Source: Lachnoclostridium sp. MSJ-17
GTDB taxonomy: Bacteria > Bacillota > Clostridia > Oscillospirales > Acutalibacteraceae
DNA length: 34,599 bases
Direction of reading: 5' to 3'
NCBI RefSeq assembly: GCF_018918205.1
Contig: NZ_JAHLQB010000059.1
Span: 1 to 34,599, forward strand
Shown here: positions 32,896 through 34,599 of the stretch, one piece after another
Layout of the letters: each line of letters begins with the position of its first letter
How positions within the stretch are numbered: the first letter of the stretch is position 1
The notes under the pieces: generated by a model
The model's database searches: none
The model's input: the letters and a program-made list of their open reading frames with translations, nothing else
What the model was told of the DNA's origin: nothing
Position numbers and translations under genes: made by a program

Positions 32896-34417
32896 GATAA
32901 TTGTCTCATGCCGCTTTCAAAAGAGCGCAAAAGATATCGCTGACCTCATAAGATATATGGCAACCCGCGAGGGAGTTGAAAAGCTGTCGGACACCAAGAA
33001 ATATAAAATTGCGACTTCAAATCAGCACGACCTTATCCTTTCTGTGGTGAAGCACTTTCCTCAAAGCAAAAAGTTTCTTGAATATGAGGACTTCTATGCT
33101 ATGCCGACAAGAGAGAACGCCAACGAGTTTCTCGATGCCGTCGCTGAAAGATATGCCGACCGCGCTGATGAATTGAAGGGCTTGGTGAGCTATATTTCCA
33201 ACCGTCCCGGCGTTGAAAAGCTCGGCTCTCACGGATTGTTTACACAATTTGATATGCCGATTGACCTTGATACCATTGCGGATCGGGTCGCCAATCATGA
33301 CGGTGTTATCTGGACGGAAGTGGTCAGTCTGCGGCGTGAGGACGCGGAACGTCTGCATTTCAACAATGCCGAAGCGTGGAAAAATCTTGTCCGCCGTAAT
33401 ATAAACGAGATTGCGAAAGCCCACCGAATCAAGGTGGAGGATTTGGAATGGTACGGCGCATTTCATAATACAACGCACCATCCGCATATCCATTTGATTA
33501 TTTTCTCGAAAGGACAAGAGGGTTTTCTATCCGAGAAAGGAATCAAGGAGCTACGCCGCGCCTTCGGTCAGGACATCTTCCGCGACGAGCAATACAAGCT
33601 GGCGACGATAGAAACCGGCTATCGGAATCAGTTGAAAGAGCAGTTGGCTGATCAGTTACAGAAGATTCAAAAACGGCAATCGGTTCCGAACTCCGATTAT
33701 TATTTACTGCTACTGAGAAAAATCCGTGATGAAGTTCAGCAGCAGAAGGGAAAGAAGCTCTACGGCTATCTGCCGAGAAAGACAAAAAAGCTGGTGGATT
33801 TCGCTCTGCATGAGTTTGCCAAAGACGGTGATTTATCTGAAATCTATGCAAAGTGGAATGAGGTCAACCGCGAGAAGTTAAGTCTTTACTATGATACGAA
33901 AGATAAACCAGACGTACCTATTGAGAAGAATCCCGAGCTTCGGTCTCTGAAAAATATGCTTATCAGGACGGCTTTGAGCATGAATTTCAACGCTCAGACG
34001 AGTGTAAATTCTGCCCGTATAGGATTTCTTTTCTCTATGTTGGCTAAACAAATCGTCAGCAGCGCCGGAAAAAGGTTGGATGAGCTCAATAAGATGATGC
34101 CCCTGACTGACAGCAAAGAACGAGATAAAATCCGTGAGAAAAAGCTGGCTCACGGTCAGAAAGAAGGTGCAGACAGCAGTGGTATCAATGAAGAAGTCTA
34201 TGACAGCCAAGCCGCAGAGGGTATCCTGACTATGCTTGATTACTTGATTTCACTTGGGAATCAGGAGAATGAGCAGGCTGTCGAAAAATCGAATGCTCAG
34301 CCGTCAATCGAATATGATTTCGACAACGCATATTCCGACTATCTGAATAACGATGATAACGGTTATGACGATAACGTAGATGACGAAGACGAAGAATATT
34401 ACGGCCTTTCTATGTGA
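32888..34417 (+). CDS. Conjugative relaxase (MobP-type)
   Basis: 509 residues. The metal-binding histidine cluster of relaxases is visible at residues 193-202 (HNTTHHPHIHL, preceded by WYGAF), which is the HxxxHPHxHL pattern of MobP-type enzymes, here well inside the protein as in the MobP2/MobP3 subgroups. The N-terminal part begins MSKIIVSCRFQKS, and the nucleophilic tyrosine is probably among Y42, Y65, Y69 or Y89; I cannot choose. The C-terminal 90 residues are charged and very acidic. It should nick oriT, stay bound to the 5' end and pilot the strand into a conjugation channel supplied by another element; no type IV secretion genes are present here. Confidence 0.88.
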   Translation: MSKIIVSCRFQKSAKDIADLIRYMATREGVEKLSDTKKYKIATSNQHDLILSVVKHFPQSKKFLEYEDFYAMPTRENANEFLDAVAERYADRADELKGLVSYISNRPGVEKLGSHGLFTQFDMPIDLDTIADRVANHDGVIWTEVVSLRREDAERLHFNNAEAWKNLVRRNINEIAKAHRIKVEDLEWYGAFHNTTHHPHIHLIIFSKGQEGFLSEKGIKELRRAFGQDIFRDEQYKLATIETGYRNQLKEQLADQLQKIQKRQSVPNSDYYLLLLRKIRDEVQQQKGKKLYGYLPRKTKKLVDFALHEFAKDGDLSEIYAKWNEVNREKLSLYYDTKDKPDVPIEKNPELRSLKNMLIRTALSMNFNAQTSVNSARIGFLFSMLAKQIVSSAGKRLDELNKMMPLTDSKERDKIREKKLAHGQKEGADSSGINEEVYDSQAAEGILTMLDYLISLGNQENEQAVEKSNAQPSIEYDFDNAYSDYLNNDDNGYDDNVDDEDEEYYGLSM

Positions 34418-34599
34418 ACAACGAGGTTAGCACCCTGTTTCGTCGTGTGTCGCCCTGTGTGCGATTTGTTAGAGAAAGGCGAGAAAGTACCCGAACGGAT
34501 TGTTTGCACGGCGTTGGGCATTTGTCGCGATTTGTGGGAGACAGCCCGTTTTACAGGTCGATAGCAGTCATATCCATATTCGCCCATAGCATATGCCCT
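34411..34599 (+). repeat. Element tail, copy C
   Basis: After the relaxase stop the sequence repeats the tails at 22994 and 27259 (GTTAGCACCCTGTTTCGTCG, GTGTGCGATTTGTTAG, ACAGCCCGTTTT). Similarity to tail A persists to about 34580, near the window edge, so the true boundary cannot be seen. No gene in it. Confidence 0.7.

Larger units (their letters stand above)
32324..34599 (+). mobile_element. Integrative mobilizable element unit C (mobilisation genes intact, partial)
   Basis: An oriT-like block, mobC, relaxase and tail, without an integrase in the window. Whether the LRR surface protein at 27779 and its peptide belong to this unit as left-hand cargo is uncertain; they lie between tail B and oriT C. 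Unit C may have lost its own integrase region, or units B and C together may be one element into which the cargo was inserted. Confidence 0.55.

Overview
The window looks like a chromosomal segment of a gut- or rumen-type Clostridia, most likely Oscillospiraceae/Ruminococcaceae. Three large secreted proteins end in type I dockerin-like repeats, surface proteins of the BspA leucine-rich type are abundant, and Gram-positive style AGGAGG ribosome binding sites and TTGACA/TATAAT promoters are everywhere. No housekeeping locus is present, so the genus cannot be fixed.

Left flank (1-6990): the tail of a membrane protein, a small operon (DUF2975-type membrane protein, XRE-type regulator, two paralogous lipoproteins), and a two-gene operon of dockerin-bearing exported proteins. 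The latter is preceded by a highly structured leader with mutually exclusive antiterminator and terminator helices (2442-2602), a good candidate for an undescribed attenuator or riboswitch.

From 7000 onward the window is a pile-up of related integrative mobilizable element modules. The repeating order is: DinJ/RelE-type toxin-antitoxin pair, a 39-bp hairpin repeat, a minus-strand transcription unit containing a tRNA-Trp-like sequence, a tyrosine integrase, an oriT-like structured block of about 80 bp, mobC, relaxase, and a conserved tail of about 160 bp. Unit A (about 7.1-23.2 kb) has an integrase broken by a deletion of about 20 bp, a truncated mobC, and two very large surface-protein genes where the relaxase should be. 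Unit B (about 24.0-27.4 kb) has an intact integrase, but a deletion joins the first codons of mobC to the last codons of the relaxase. Unit C (to the window end) has intact mobC and relaxase but no integrase in view, and carries a large surface protein upstream of its oriT-like block. Only by combining units would one obtain a complete set of functions.

Cargo: a minus-strand adhesin-like gene of about 1595 codons split by a one-base frameshift (10632-15418), a 2393-residue exported protein with a C-terminal dockerin (15604-22785), and a 1428-residue protein with about 18 copies of a 26-residue leucine-rich repeat (27779-32065). The first and third share a related signal peptide, GIGGG-type repeats and an unassigned C-terminal domain marked by GDIGVNFY. 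Each is followed directly by a tiny gene for a 38- or 43-residue peptide of the same family (LE..(K/R)F.T(D/E)DVI.TS). This repeated pairing of a large surface protein with a small acidic peptide on a mobile element is the most promising candidate for an undescribed system here.
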